Shown here: in pieces, positions 1 through 11,508 of the stretch
Numbering within the stretch: position 1 is the stretch's first letter
How the letters are laid out: each line of letters begins with the position of its first letter
DNA from: Lucifuga dentata
Lineage: Eukaryota > Chordata > Actinopteri > Ophidiiformes > Bythitidae
Assembly (NCBI GenBank): GCA_014773175.1
Contig: VXCM01002864.1
Coordinates: 62,180 to 126,179 of the forward strand
Direction of reading: 5' to 3'
Length of the DNA: 64,000 bases
Notes under the pieces: model-generated
Databases searched by the model: none
What the model was told of the DNA's origin: nothing
Seen by the model: only the letters and a program-made list of their open reading frames with translations
Position numbers and translations under genes: made by a program

Positions 1-85
1 CAAGAACCGCTCATCCAAACNCGTATCCTGCCACATGGACTACTTTTTACCGGCACAGCTCAATTCAAGAACCGCTCATCCAAAC
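1..85. other. Unmerged contig junction (single N at 21)
   Basis: Bases 1-20 recur exactly at 66-85, and the N sits directly after the first copy. The second copy would be the whole of 22-85, about 64 bases, with the rest of the first copy lying outside the window. This matches the other single-N junctions here and is an assembly artefact, not a biological tandem duplication. Confidence 0.75.
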
Positions 86-249
86 AAGTTTGCACGTGAC
101 GGCTGCATGTCCTTGGGTCCTGAGCAACAAAACTGCTGAATTTCAACTTCATACAGTGCTGGGTTCTAGAGAAGTTGGTTCCACAGACACAAACAGAGAA
201 ACTGTCTTTATAGATAGATTTTGATAAAAGTTAAAAAAAATCTTTCATA

Positions 250-641
250 CAGGGTCGGATTGGCCATTGGGAGAGGCGGGACTTTTTCCAGTGGGCCATC
301 GGTGGGCTGGCCGGTGACCTTTGCACTGCACAATATAATATTAATTAAAATTAACTTAAACTAAGTTAATTTTAATAATAATTATTAATTTAATTAATAA
401 TTATAATTAATAATAATTAATAATAATTATATTTTATTAATTTATAATAATTAATAATAATTTAATTTTATTAATTTTTTTCTTTCATAATTTTCTTGCC
501 GCAGAGAAACAGCAGACAATACGGAGTTATTCGGCATCATTGGCGTTTTCGTCTGCCCCCCCCACCACACACACACACATACACACACATACACACACAC
601 CTTAAAGTCCCCGTAAAAATTAGGATCCCAATCCAACCCTG
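250..641. mobile_element. hAT-like non-autonomous transposon (MITE), 392 bp
   Basis: The element starts CAGGGTCGGATTGG and ends with the inverse, CCAATCCAACCCTG. It is flanked by an imperfect 8-bp target duplication, ctttcata at 242-249 and ctgtcata at 642-649 (7 of 8 match). CAGGG-type ends with 8-bp duplications are the mark of hAT elements. The interior holds an AT-rich ATTAAT tract (about 345-480) and a C/CA-rich run near 556-600, with no coding capacity. A GATA microsatellite follows immediately. Assignment to hAT rests on ends and duplication only. Confidence 0.72.
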
Positions 642-647
642 CTGTCA

Positions 648-648
648 T

Positions 649-693
<45 letters not shown>

Positions 694-707
694 CAGATAG
701 ATAGATA
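648..707. repeat. (GATA)n microsatellite
   Basis: About 15 units of GATA with one GACA variant, directly abutting the right target duplication of the hAT-like element. On the minus strand it gives a meaningless Ile-Tyr-Leu-Ser repeat frame. Confidence 0.95.
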
Positions 708-710
708 TAA

Positions 711-2835
711 ACAAATGTAGATATTTTGATTGTAGTTTCATGTACTATATGTTATATATGACGTTTTATATGTGAAATGTATAAAAAAAAAATAAAAAAA
801 ATAAAAAAACTGCTAAGGGTTTCCCAACAGGCTGAAAGTGTTTCATTTGTAAAATTCTGCATGCAAATTTAGTTTGTGCTGGAAAATAATTGAATGTATA
901 TTAGTGATAGAAAGTGATTCTCCTCACGTAATTTTATTCTTATGCCATAAATGTCATTTTATGAAATTTAGAAACTATAATAGTCAGATCACTGGAATTT
1001 ATAAAAATTATATATCCTGGAAAAATTGTGTCTGGATTTTTAATGTGCATTTTTTATATAGTTCTTCACATTTGCAGCCTTGAAAATGAAGTTTAACCAG
1101 TTTTTAAGGTCTTATGTTGCTCAAATGTTTGCAGAAACATTAAGTGCTTTACAAATCAAACTTTGTCATCTTGTCCAGTCAAGATGATACTTCTACAAAG
1201 CAGCTTTTCAGGGAAATTAACCAACATTTCATGAAAAGTAAAATTGCAAAAAGGATTTTTGACTCCAGACGGTGAATAAACTATCAAATTATGAAACAAA
1301 TTGTTCTGTTTCAGGAGTGTTACTCAGGCATGATTTGGACCAGCTGTTGTCAAGAATAATTAAAGCAACTCTGTGTTTTTTCAGTGCTTTACTTAAAAAT
1401 GTCTGTCGTCGATGCCTGTTAATTTCATTTATGATCACATTTCTGCAGGGAAGCAGGCAGGTGGATTCACTCCCACAGTTATTGCTTTAAAATGATAGCC
1501 CATTAATGTCTGCGTTATATTCCTGAGGTGCTCTCCAGCTTAGCAAGAAATGTTATTCTTTATTTTATATTTTTTTAATGTCTCACCATAAACAAGTCTT
1601 TCAGTGAGCCTCCATAATGAGCTCCACTTTTTTCTTCTTACTTCCTTTCAAATGTAGTGAGCTCTAATTAATTCATCCCAACACAGTGTTTATGAGAAGA
1701 GATGACTGCAGACTCCAGCATTTATCATCTCAGCGCCCCAAGATATAGGTCCCCGTTAGATTTATAGACTATCCAAAATCTATAACATCGCAGTCCCCCA
1801 GGTCCTGCTGTTTTCTATGCTGATGATTAATCGACAGGTCAGCTATTTTTGTGTGTGTGTCAAGGGACTTAATGCATTTGAGACGTATGCTCCAGAGGCA
1901 ACTTGTGCATTTGTGTTGAAGGGACAAAGTTTTTGCAGTGCAACACCTTCTCGATAATTATATCCATATATAAATGGCTCAAGATTCTCCCAGCCAAGCA
2001 GGTTGCTTCTGCAAGGCAATTAGCATGTAAAATATACAGATGGCAAGCTTTGCATATCCCAGACTTAGCATCGCTACAGGATAAATAATGGAGAAGGGAT
2101 TGAACTCTTTTATGCTATCCATTTATATTCAATTTATTAATCCCATTGGTAAGCATGGCTGTCACAACAAGAGGCTAACCTGACAGAACTGAATTTTAAT
2201 AACATTCACCTGCTTTCTAAAGACTTTGTCGGCAAGACGGATGATAATCTGGATTAATGAAAACAAATTGTTGGTTTTGACAGGTATTTATCTTTCTAGT
2301 TTACCTATAAGCTTTGTTTTTCTAACTATTATTTGCTGAATGACAAGCACCAAACTATGACGCTCGAGCAAACCGCACCAATTATCTTAATGGCGATGCT
2401 AAAGGTCAGGAAGTCAGCTATTAAATCAAGTCATTATAGAATATAATAGAAAGAAGCCTTATATGACCTTTAATTTCCCATTTATTGTATATTAAATTAC
2501 ATCTCCAGTGCACGAGTGTGTAAGTCAGCAGAGACCATCTAGTCATTACTGAGTAATTAATTTTGTACCTTAACGGGATATGCATTACTGAGCACAAAGA
2601 GGCGTTTCTTATAGGCTCTCAGTGTCCCACTCACTCAGCATGTTGTCAGTGAAGGAGCAAGTTGATGACGTGGCAAATTAAAATTACATCATCTATAGGA
2701 GGTTATAAATCATAAGTGATTTCTGTATTAAATAAAAAATTATCTAGATGTGGCCTGCAAGTCAAATGTGAGACTGGAACAAGTTACTTGACTTACTGAT
2801 AAAATCTAAAATTATCCTTTTTTTAAGGTTACATC
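711..2835. other. Apparently unique non-coding sequence
   Basis: No gene or recognisable transposon is seen. Open frames are under 75 codons, AT-rich and without domain signal. The part from about 1490 to 2700 is rich in ATTA/TAAT words and short dyads and has no similarity to repeats elsewhere in the window, so it could contain conserved regulatory elements (inference). An A-rich run lies at 782-807. Confidence 0.5.
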
Positions 2836-2839
2836 AAAA

Positions 2840-3245
2840 TTTCAAAGGAGCACACTGCTAAATTGGCATGTTTGAGCCTAATAAATACTATCCACATCCA
2901 CAATATTACTGACAACCATTTTCCAAAACATAAAACCATATTTTAGTTTTCATGTTATTTTGCCAACTCTCCTAATCTTTGAAAATCAAATCTTCAGGTG
3001 GTACATTCATCTTAAAATTCAATATTTCATTTGCAAACACATATGTCTAAATGCAGAACACATGATTATTTCTAATTTTTTGGTTATAGTCGTTTTCTCA
3101 AGCCTGGGACTATATTTTCTGACAGAGACATACATTTTCTACTATGCAGCTCCATGTTGGACTGGTTACATAAAGTAACTTCAACAAAACATAACGATGA
3201 CATGTAGTTTGCTGTGATGGATTACCTACTTCAAGCACATTTTAC
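2840..3245 (-). mobile_element. Old, diverged TTAA-MITE copy
   Basis: The segment matches the reverse orientation of the young TTAA family with many substitutions. Landmarks in order are the GCATGTTTGAGCCTAATA terminal block, the ATTACTGACAACCATTTTCC block, the TAATCTTTGAAAATCAAAT block, GGGACTATATTTTC, and GTGATGGATTACCTA near 3217. It uses the AATAAATAC variant seen in the other old copies. The far terminal repeat is missing, and the copy ends near a tetranucleotide microsatellite. Confidence 0.65.
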
Positions 3246-3280
3246 ATCTCTATGATCTGTCTGATGCAAGATCAAAGTGC

Positions 3281-3304
3281 ATCTATCCATCTATCCATCC
3301 ATCC

Positions 3305-3348
<44 letters not shown>

Positions 3349-3349
3349 G

Positions 3350-3434
<85 letters not shown>
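3281..3434. repeat. Compound (ATCC)n(ATCT)n(GTCT)n microsatellite
   Basis: A 154-bp tetranucleotide array made of ATCC units, a long ATCT block with one GTCT interruption, a pure GTCT block and a short ATCT end. Overlapping open frames with repeated Leu-Ser-Ile-Tyr are by-products of the repeat. Confidence 0.95.
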
Positions 3435-3440
3435 GCAGTT

Positions 3441-5650
3441 TGATCTTGCATATTGGCAATCTGGAAAGTAGAAAAACAAATAGAAAATTTACTGCTCCAG
3501 CAGTATGTTTTGGAAACTGTTGGTAATAATGATGCAAAATCACTGGTATGCTACTTTAAGGCTGCTTTATGCATATATATAGGAGGAAGGAGGACAGGGG
3601 GACAGAAAAACAAACAATGGCAAACAACTTTGTCTGGCAGGGGAGGAGAGGAAGTCAGCACCTGACAAATGGCTGCCAATTCCTGGTAGGAGATAACCCG
3701 TATCTGAAAGATCTACATGATCAATATGTGAAGGTTAGAAAGAAACTATTTGTGAAGCAAACTTTACTCTAACACTGCGCTGTCATCCTGAAAGCACCAG
3801 AACCATGGATGCCAGACATACGGATGATCCGTATCACGTCCATGCTAAGCGTGCAGCAGCCTTATTGGTGTGCTGCCTAGAAATGAGCACTGTCGCCATC
3901 TAGTGGCAGTTTTATTTTTAGGTGAATTTCAGGTTGAGGTTGAGGTTGAGCACACTAGTGATATCTGCTGGTCAGATTCAAATGAACGCACAGCCTGCTG
4001 CAGCAAAAACGTTGCTAACACGGTAGCAAATACGACTTGATCTTCTCAGTGATGTTAGTAATTATACTAATGGCTCAAAATTAATGATTATTATTGATGC
4101 TAAAATAGAAGCATCACAGAGAGACAAAATTGTGCCTCAGTTGGGATTTAACATGTTTATCTGCAGTATGGCCTTCAGTTGAATACAGCCATTAATTTTT
4201 AACTATTCTGTTTTATGTTCAATTTGCCAAAAGCACTAATTTGGCTGTAAAATATTTTTCTTCTTCGCATCGATTTGTGGCCTTCACAACCATCTCATTA
4301 GTATTGATAAAGAGCAGAAGTGAGGTTAATCAATAATGTATGCAAAGGCTTGTTTTCTCTTTTTTAAATTTCTTTTTCCCTTTTCTTTTGCATTTCGCTT
4401 AACCCCATATTTCCTAGGTAATCAATGATATGACAAGAAAATTACACAACAAATTTTTTGAGAATTATACCCCCTATGAAGTTTATATTTGAGAAAGCTA
4501 TTCAACACTTGATTGTCATTTAATCAATTTTGATGGAGTTGTTAATGCACGCTTTCATTCTTTGTAATTTAGGTATCAAACTGTATGAACTTCCCTGTTG
4601 GTTGTTGAGTTTTACCTTGATAATGGGTTAAACTCCCTCATCTGCTCTCCTTGTAAACAAGTGTGAGGCTGATGTTTGGCGGCGGTGACGGGAAGCTTAT
4701 TGGAGTCCGGGCAGAGCTGCTTCACTTCCACTCTAATCATCAGTTCAGCAAACAGCTGTGCGGAGGTTCAGGACATTTAGGACATTCCATCCAGACACAT
4801 TTCCTGTCTGCAGCTCCTTCACCGCCCCTGAATCAACTGTGAAATTGTATTGGAAAATGAACACAGGACAGCAAAAGGCTCCATTTGATCGGCTCTGAAT
4901 CATGTTTTCCAAACTGCAAACCTGAAAAAAAAGGAAAGAACATTGAGTACATGCAGGACTTCAAAGATGCATAAATAAAAACTGACGCGAGGTTTCATTA
5001 TGAAGGGAAATGGTGCAGTAATATCATTTTGATTATTCTGAAAAGGATCGATGTGTCACTGAGCTTTTATATGTCCGAGCAAAGAATTGTAAGTACTTTG
5101 CAAAATCAGACTATAAGATCCTTTTTACACCTTGCATTAAAATGCAATCACAGTACCCAGATATGTTATCTGAATGATGACATCCAGACAAGCGTTCCCG
5201 TTATCTGGGTGCCGCCTGGATTGCGATTGGATCTTACTAGGAAGGCCATTACTCTAATAAAGCCCATGTTTCCTCCTTACTCTAGGATCGATCTCCATCC
5301 ATTTATAAAATAAGCAGTAATTTCCAGGTTTGTTTGATCCAGGTGCAGGTATCCATTTACTGTGAGTCGCAGCACTTAAAATAGCTTTATTCATGAGAAC
5401 GAGTGGAGCTGGGAAAATGAGGCGGCGTGACGTTTTCCACTTTTGTGGGCATATTTTATCTCATGAATGTGTCTCAACTGTTCACATTTTTTATTTAGGA
5501 TGTGGATCAGAATGCAGATCGGATAGAATTCCCATCACAATGCGTCGTGTCCGCGTTTACACTCTGGTGTAAATGGGCCTATATCATATTTTTGGGGTGT
5601 GTGGTGGGTTTGTGGGCGTGTCCATGTGAAAATTCAATGTTTTAAGTTAT
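3441..5650. other. Non-coding sequence, no gene seen
   Basis: No exon, RNA gene or clear transposon is recognised. A short (GGTTGA) triplication lies near 3930-3949. The part at about 4600-4830 is more GC-balanced with few repeats and could be conserved. The 94-codon frame at 5029-5313 has no recognisable domain and is probably random. Confidence 0.5.
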
Positions 5651-5655
5651 GTTAA

Positions 5656-6232
5656 AGGACCATACCACCCATTTTGCATGTTTGAGCCTAATATATTCAA
5701 TTTTCATACATGTAACTTTACTGACAATCATTTCCCAAAACATACTACTGGAACGGTGAATTAAAAATGTTTTTCCTACCTTCCAGACCTCCATTGGTTT
5801 CAGTTCATTCTGCTATTAAAATCAACTTGTTGATACTTGAAACGTTCTTAGGATAGATAATCCATCATCACTAAGATGTGTATTCAGATTTTTTTTTGAA
5901 GTTTTGTAATTTTAGAGTTTAAGCGCAATAAAAAGCGTGGAGTGAATGTATGCCTCCACCGGGGAATATAGTCCCAAAAGAAGACCTGCGTTTATTGAAA
6001 ACTTTTAACAACCATGACTTCTAAGGCTGTGTAACTATTAGCAGGAGAAACGTGGATTTTTAAGGTGGATGTATCACTTGAATATTTGATTTTGAAAGAT
6101 TAAGAGATTTTCCAAAATATCAGGAAAGCTGAAATACGGTTTTATCCTTTGGGAAATGATTGTCAGTAACGTAACATGTATGAAAATTTGAATACATTAG
6201 GCTCAAACATGCAAAATGGGTGGTATGGCCCT
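5656..6232 (+). mobile_element. TTAA-MITE copy A, full length (577 bp)
   Basis: Full-length member of the dominant family, flanked by TTAA at 5652-5655 and 6233-6236. Terminal inverted repeats of about 80 bp begin AGGACCATACCACCC on the left and end GGGTGGTATGGCCCT on the right. The interior has a run of T, the GGAGTGAATGTATGCCTCCACC motif region and no coding capacity. This copy defines the forward orientation used here. TTAA targeting suggests a piggyBac-type parent. Because TTAA is itself palindromic, the exact border between target and repeat cannot be fixed from one copy. Confidence 0.85.
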
Positions 6233-6236
6233 TTAA

Positions 6237-6880
6237 AGACCCCTTTAAACAGTAAAATATTAAAGGCTGCACTTCCTTCATAACTTCACATATAAACACG
6301 ACAGTTCACTTTTCTGCCACTCTGTGTGTGTGCGTGCGTGCATGCGTGTGTGTGTGTGGAGACTTTCAGATCACTTTGTTATGCCACTTAATAAATGCTG
6401 CTATATTATTATCCACTTAATGTCATACAGACAAAAAGTTCTTATGACTTGCGGCTTTTTTCCGTCTTAAACACACACGGTTCATCTGCTCTTTCCAGAT
6501 CCAAAACTCAATATTCCGGGCAGCTTGTTTGCTGATGGTCTTTTTTGTTTTGCTGGTGCAGGTAGCTGAACAGCAGCTGACATACGCTGGAATGTAAATG
6601 AGAATCAGGGTAACACTAATTAGCTCATCAGCTTTTCATTCTTTTAATTCCCTTGACATAGAATTGCAATTATTTTTGCATAAACCCAATTTTTTGACAG
6701 CGTCTTGTTACATTTTTTTTTTAAGTATCTAAAATTTGATATCTATTTTCTATTGTGTAGACTTGAAACAAAGTTAATTAGATGGAGGCAAACAGCACCA
6801 AAACGGATGCAAAAGAGACAGAATAAATATGCTTTCTAAAGAATCTTTAAAGATCCACAATGACTTATTTATAATTCAAG
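6237..6880. other. Non-coding spacer with (TG)n
   Basis: AT-rich spacer holding a degenerate TG/CG dinucleotide tract at about 6325-6358. No gene or transposon end is recognised. Confidence 0.5.
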
Positions 6881-7007
6881 ACTAAAAAAAAAAAACCAGT
6901 AGAGCGCTTCTTTCTGCTTGGATGATCATTGTGACATCATTCANACTAAAAAAAAAAAACCAGTAGAGCGCTTCTTTCTGCTTGGATGATCATTGTGACA
7001 TCATTCA
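6881..7007. other. False 63-bp duplication around single N at 6944
   Basis: Bases 6881-6943 and 6945-7007 are identical and separated by one N. The exact identity, the N between the copies and the recurrence of this layout across the window indicate two overlapping contig ends placed side by side. One copy should be removed when reading the sequence. Confidence 0.9.
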
Positions 7008-7214
7008 TCTTCACATTAGAATAATTAGAATGAGACAAATTTGAAAAGTGTTGAATTGTATGAGGTGCAATTAAGTCAAAATGGCAAAACAATCTGTGTG
7101 TTTAGATGACAAATAGCAGAAATCAGTAGATGTTTTTTCTATATGAACACTGGGAATCTGAAAACATCTCATTCTGTGTGCTTTTCCATTACTCCCTGTC
7201 TGTACTGCAGCTGA

Positions 7215-7349
7215 TGTGTTCAGTTTAAACACATATACCATTGATGTGCTTGTGCATTACTGTAGTGTGTGTGTGTGTGTGNTGTGTTCAGTTTAAACAC
7301 ATATACCATTGATGTGCTTGTGCATTACTGTAGTGTGTGTGTGTGTGTA
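7215..7349. other. False 67-bp duplication around single N at 7282
   Basis: Bases 7215-7281 are repeated from 7283, ending in a TG dinucleotide tract. Same artefact as at 6944; the TG repeat probably broke the assembly. The 68-codon frame at 7309 runs out of this junction and is not a gene. Confidence 0.88.
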
Positions 7350-7841
7350 TGTGCTGATAAATGCTGATGAAAAGCTTCTATCACAGAAAACGACTTATGT
7401 CTCTATTTTCATTCTGCTGTTGAAAACTTCCACAAAAGTGATAAACAGCCGTTTTTCCAGTTTTTTAATTAAGCAATATAAATATATCAGTGAACATATC
7501 AGGACATTTTATTGATTTTTCCAAACTGTTATCACAATAAGGACAGTCAATTATAGCTTACAGTTGTTGAGTAGAAATGAGATAGTGGAATTTTCCTGGG
7601 TGAGATGCAGATGTGTCGGCCTTTAGGGCGTGGGAGGTCTGACCACAGCCTGCATGCTGCTAAAATTGGTTTGACGATTTGTATTTAGCTAAACGATGCA
7701 ACTGATATTCTGCCTCCTATTAGAAAGGATGTCTGTCTTAAAAACTGAAGCTATATCCTACATGTGCATTCATGTGACACAAAAATAAAAGCACATATCT
7801 GCAGCAAGGTCAGTAAATGCACCGAGCAGGAAGGAAAAATT
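7350..7841. other. Non-coding spacer
   Basis: AT-rich sequence with no recognised gene, RNA or transposon end. Confidence 0.45.
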
Positions 7842-7880
7842 AAAAAAAAAAAAAAAAAANAAAAAAAAAAAAAAAAAAAA
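7842..7880. other. Poly(A) split by single N at 7860
   Basis: 18 A before and 20 A after an isolated N. The assembly broke inside a homopolymer; its true length is unknown. It adjoins the possible retroelement end that follows. Confidence 0.85.
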
Positions 7881-8420
7881 GCTTTATTCATTCAACGTTT
7901 TGTCTAACGAGGTCTTCCTCAGAGAAATCTATGCAGTAGACAGAGTTATAAATGCTTATGGAGAGAGATAACTCCGCCTACAGTAGGCGATCACATGATG
8001 TCAAATGCGCAGCAAAATACAAAACAGGAAATGGATAGGAAATCATCAGAAAATTACATCAAGCAACAATCCACATTCATAAATACTGATCCTCGACCAA
8101 GCTAGTAGCTTCACAATATATACTGTATACATGTATATAATGACAATATATACTGTATACATGAGGTGTATAGTGTAGCTACAGAACTACAAATAGAGCA
8201 ACATACTGAGCGCATACAACCACATGCTAGCCTTCAGTATGTTCATCTAAAGTGTGTTAGGTAAGATTGATGGTACGACATTTGAAAGCGTCCGTTGGAT
8301 TTGTGAGACCATCTCCAACTCCTCAAAATGGTCTTGGTGTGTATTTTTATCTTTATCTGCCCCCTAAGTGTGATTGCTGTGTTCAGACCTGACAGAATGA
8401 ATCTTACTAAGGAGATGGAA
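7881..8420 (-). mobile_element. Possible retroelement 3' end, minus strand
   Basis: Read on the minus strand, the segment ends TGAGGAAGACC, then ACAAAACGTTGAATG, then AATAAAGC and a T-run. This order resembles the 3' ends of some fish retroelements, including Penelope-like ones, where a degenerate hammerhead-ribozyme core can occur. No GIY-YIG or reverse transcriptase frame was recognised in the segment. The upstream border is uncertain; a 31-bp imperfect duplication containing TATACTGTATACATG lies near 8115-8163. Confidence 0.35.
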
Positions 8421-8475
8421 TGAAGCCTAGTGACTGAACGGATGTGAAAACACCCACAGATCCTTTACAACTATA

Positions 8476-8556
8476 CTGAAGACTAAAGGTGGCCACGCTT
8501 TTGTCTACAGGGCGCCAAAAGCCTGGAATGACTTGCCTGATGAAATGGGGCTGTAA
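8476..8556 (+). pseudogene. LINE ORF2 C-terminal remnant
   Basis: The frame from 8476 reads LKTKGGHAFVYRAPKAWNDL and on to a TAA at 8554-8556. The order Gly-x-x-Ala-Phe, then Ala-Pro-Lys-x-Trp-Asn-x-Leu-Pro, is the typical carboxy end of the reverse transcriptase ORF in fish LINEs. Only some 26 codons remain; no upstream domain is joined in frame. The element is dead. Confidence 0.6.
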
Positions 8557-10190
8557 CACTTCCTGCCATTATCTAAATTTATTTATTTATTTATTTTTCA
8601 AATTGTGCCAAGAAATGGTTTTTAGGAGATTTTCAGGGAAGCAGTCCATCACCTGAAGCTTAATAAAAGTGAAATGATGCAACTCGATCGCATAATGGTT
8701 GTGCTGTTCTTACGTGATCCAGCTATTCAGCAAGTTAAACACAGTGAAACTGATGTTTTGAAATGTAATTTAAAAACTATAAAATACAGACACATAAATG
8801 CATACAACACTCTCTATCAAACAATACTCGACCTATTCAATACTTTGAAATAAGGTACACACTGTTAGCGATTGTTAACTGTTGTTAGCAACTACTGGCT
8901 AATGCTAGCGTTAGCATGCTACATAAACGATCAACTTAAATCTTGATTTACTGCTAACAACGTTCTAAAGATGTTCTTAAGAAATACATAAACAAGATGT
9001 ACTTCCAAACGTGTCTAACAAGCTTTAACAAAAATGATTAATCATTTGCTGAACTCGTTTTAGCTTTAGCATCTGTCTGGTTTTCCTCTCGATCTACCAG
9101 TTTTCCACATCCGGTTTAGCAAAAATTACATTATGGGCTACTAACTGTGAAATAACTAATCTAACTGATTTAATCAAGTTGACAAACAGTAAACAACAAG
9201 GATGAAGTCCTTTACAGTGGTTTTAAAAGAAGAAAGTTTTGGAATGATCCAGTCCAGACCTACAGAGATGATGCAGCATCACCTGAAGAGGTGCACTGAT
9301 GATGCAATAAATCCCCAAAATATGGCTGAGCTGAAGCAGTTTTGTTGGGAGGATCGCTCTAAATCTCCTCCATAATGTTGTGCGAGTCTGATCAAAGCTG
9401 CGGTGGGGTTCGCAGTATTCAGTATGTAATTTAGTCTTGGCATATAAGTAACATGTGGTCCAACAGTTCTGGAGAAAATCCAACTACATTAATGAATTTG
9501 AATTGCTTTTGAGGGAAGATCCTGCACGTGGCTGCAGACAGTCCAGTAACAACGCCCAAATGACCTTGAGATGCAATTCACTCTGCAAGTTAAGCTCTTC
9601 CTCTCGTTTTTGAGGTTCAACTAGACTTAAGGCTCAAAAGCACAAAGTAGAAGTGACTGGCTGCAGAAAAAAAAAAAAAAAGGAAGAATCCAATCTAAAA
9701 TGGTCCTGGAGCTTCATGCACATCTGTCATGTTTGCTCTCTTTGGCTTTTTCAGTTTCATCAGTCACATCGAACTCAACCGGTTAATCAATTACATCCTT
9801 TTGATGGACTAAAAGGGCCATATTTCCAGAGACATAAATGATATGTGGCAGCTTGCATTCTGAAGGACTGCAACTTGAGTTTACAGCCTGCTAGCTCTCA
9901 TAGTATACTGTTTGCTATAAAATATAAGGATTCATCTGGGCAATAGTCGCTTCAGCCAAAGGAGATTATTCCTCTAAGCTCCATGCCAGGTAACATAATG
10001 AGATGGTTAGATCATGGAGAAGACCTCGGCATATGCCGGCATGTCACTTCTGTTTAGGGACGTGATATTTTCCGAGAGGGAGAAGGTCTCACAGCTCGAC
10101 TTAAGCGTTTATATTCAGAAGCATTTAAAGCATACCTTTAGGCAAAACAATATTCACATTTTTTTTTTTGCATGAGGGAAACAGCTTTTT
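8557..10190. other. Non-coding sequence, no gene seen
   Basis: Holds an (ATTT)n tract near 8577-8597 and an A-run at 9667-9681. The 86-codon minus-strand frame at 9223-9483 and the 62-codon frame at 9653 show no domain. GCTAGC/GCTAAC-rich sequence at 8870-8920 may be repeat-derived but was not assigned. Confidence 0.45.
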
Positions 10191-10414
10191 CAGGTGTATT
10201 GAATTGAATTGAATTGTATTGTATTGGAGGACAATAATGTGCAGTGCCGATTAGAAATTCCTTAAGAGAAACAGGAGATAGATGTCATAAAAATATGAGC
10301 TGTGCAGTAAAATGAATACAGTATAACTGCAATAATATATATAACTGCAATAATACTGCCTTTGCAGTCATATAACAGTAATATTGCCTTTAAAGCAAAT
10401 ATTATACAGATTTC

Positions 10415-10545
10415 CATGTTCTTATTTTCATCTAAAGGTTTATTTCGAAACTTTTTCAATAATTTAAAGTAAAGAAAAAAACACACTGATCGATGTGTTC
10501 CTTTGCTACAACACACCTGTGCACACTGAGTGAAAACAGACTGTT
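10415..10545. repeat. Dispersed repeat family 1, copy 1
   Basis: Shares ordered blocks with 18325-18437: ACAGATTTCC, TTCTTATTTTCAT, a TTTATTT block, AAAAACACA, GATC, and CTGTGCACA followed by GAGTGAAA. Divergence is substantial, so this is an old interspersed repeat of unknown type. No ends were defined. Confidence 0.5.
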
Positions 10546-10935
10546 TTAGGTATTGAGTAATTTGACATATCAGTTTAAAACAACCACATGCAAATTCTGC
10601 TGCTGTAACCCTTAAAATAGATATATTATGGATGACATAAGAAAATAGAAGACTTATTTCCTTTTTTTTCCCCCCCAACTGTATTTATTTGGTTTTTGAA
10701 CAATAAAATTTACAATAACATAGATTTAGCAGTAAATACTGCCATAAAACCAAATAAATTAACAACAACAGAAAGAAAAGGAAAGAAACCCCAAAAAAAA
10801 CCCCAAAACAAAACAACAACAAAAACAGAAGACATATTTTCATGTGGAGGAAAACATCAGAGTTTTTGGTGTGTAAAAGGAGCAAAAACAGTATAAAGGA
10901 CACATTATGCTTCATCTGACCGCGTCCATCGCATG
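10546..10935. other. AT-rich non-coding spacer
   Basis: Contains C and T runs near 10662-10678 and an A/C-rich tract near 10785-10830. The minus-strand frames here are low-complexity Leu/Phe strings and not genes. Confidence 0.45.
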
Positions 10936-10949
10936 AACGGAGACCTCGT

Positions 10950-11046
10950 CTGGAAGCAACCTTGTTTGTACCTTTTCAGAAAAGGCAAACTGGAAGATGG
11001 GGCAAAAAGCCGCATGGAGAGGGGAAGGTGTGTGTGTGTGTGTGTN

Positions 11047-11104
<58 letters not shown>

Positions 11105-11185
11105 TCTTTGTCTTTGTAATCGCAATGAATCATATAAACAAGGATACCGGTACAAACTTTCATTTTAGGAGAAAGTTGGTGGTTA
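10950..11185. repeat. Dispersed repeat family 2, copy 1, with (TG)n
   Basis: Similar in order to 52575-52700: GGAAGCAACCTTGTTT, a GGAAGATGGGGCAAAA block, a TGTGTGT tract, AATCATATAAACA, and a final TTAGGAGA-AAG block running into GGTTATTA. Here the dinucleotide part has expanded to a TG tract at 11029-11103 that is broken by a single N at 11046. Element class unknown. Confidence 0.55.
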
Positions 11186-11189
11186 TTAA

Positions 11190-11508
11190 AGGACCATACC
11201 ACCAATTTTGCATGGTTGAGCCTAATATATTCAATTTTCATACATGTTATGTTACTGACAATCATTTCCCAAAGGATAAAACTGTATTTCAGCTTTCCTG
11301 ATATTTTGCAAAATCTCTTAATCTTTCAAAATCAAATATTCAAGTGATACACCCACCTTAAAAATCCATGTTTCTCCTGCTAATAGTTACACAGCCTTAT
11401 GAAGTCACGGTCCTTTAAATTTTTCCATAAACGCAGGTCTTCTTTTGGGACTATATTCCCTGGTGGAGGCATACATTCACTCCATGCTTTTTATTGAGCT
11501 TGAACACC
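11190..11508 (-). mobile_element. TTAA-MITE copy B, truncated
   Basis: Preceded by TTAA at 11186-11189. The terminal repeat and the following half of the element are present in reverse orientation through the ATACATTCACTCCATGC block, then similarity stops near 11508 after TTTATTGAGCTTGAACAC. The other half and terminal repeat are missing, so the copy was broken after insertion. It lies beside dispersed repeat family 2. Confidence 0.8.

Noticed and set aside
3281..3434. CRISPR-like array
   Set aside because: Regular repeats are simple tetranucleotides without spacers, and the DNA is from a vertebrate.
3252..3471. Two overlapping frames with Leu-Ser-Ile-Tyr repeats
   Set aside because: They are translations of an ATCT/GTCT microsatellite; the same happens on the minus strand of the GATA repeat at 648-707.
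10262..10678. 138-codon minus-strand frame
   Set aside because: AT-rich, Cys/Ile/Phe-heavy, overlaps a dispersed repeat, no domain or splice context.
10912..11301. Frames with Thr-His or Cys-Val repeats, 117-122 codons
   Set aside because: They are translations of a TG/CA tract and one N next to a transposon end.
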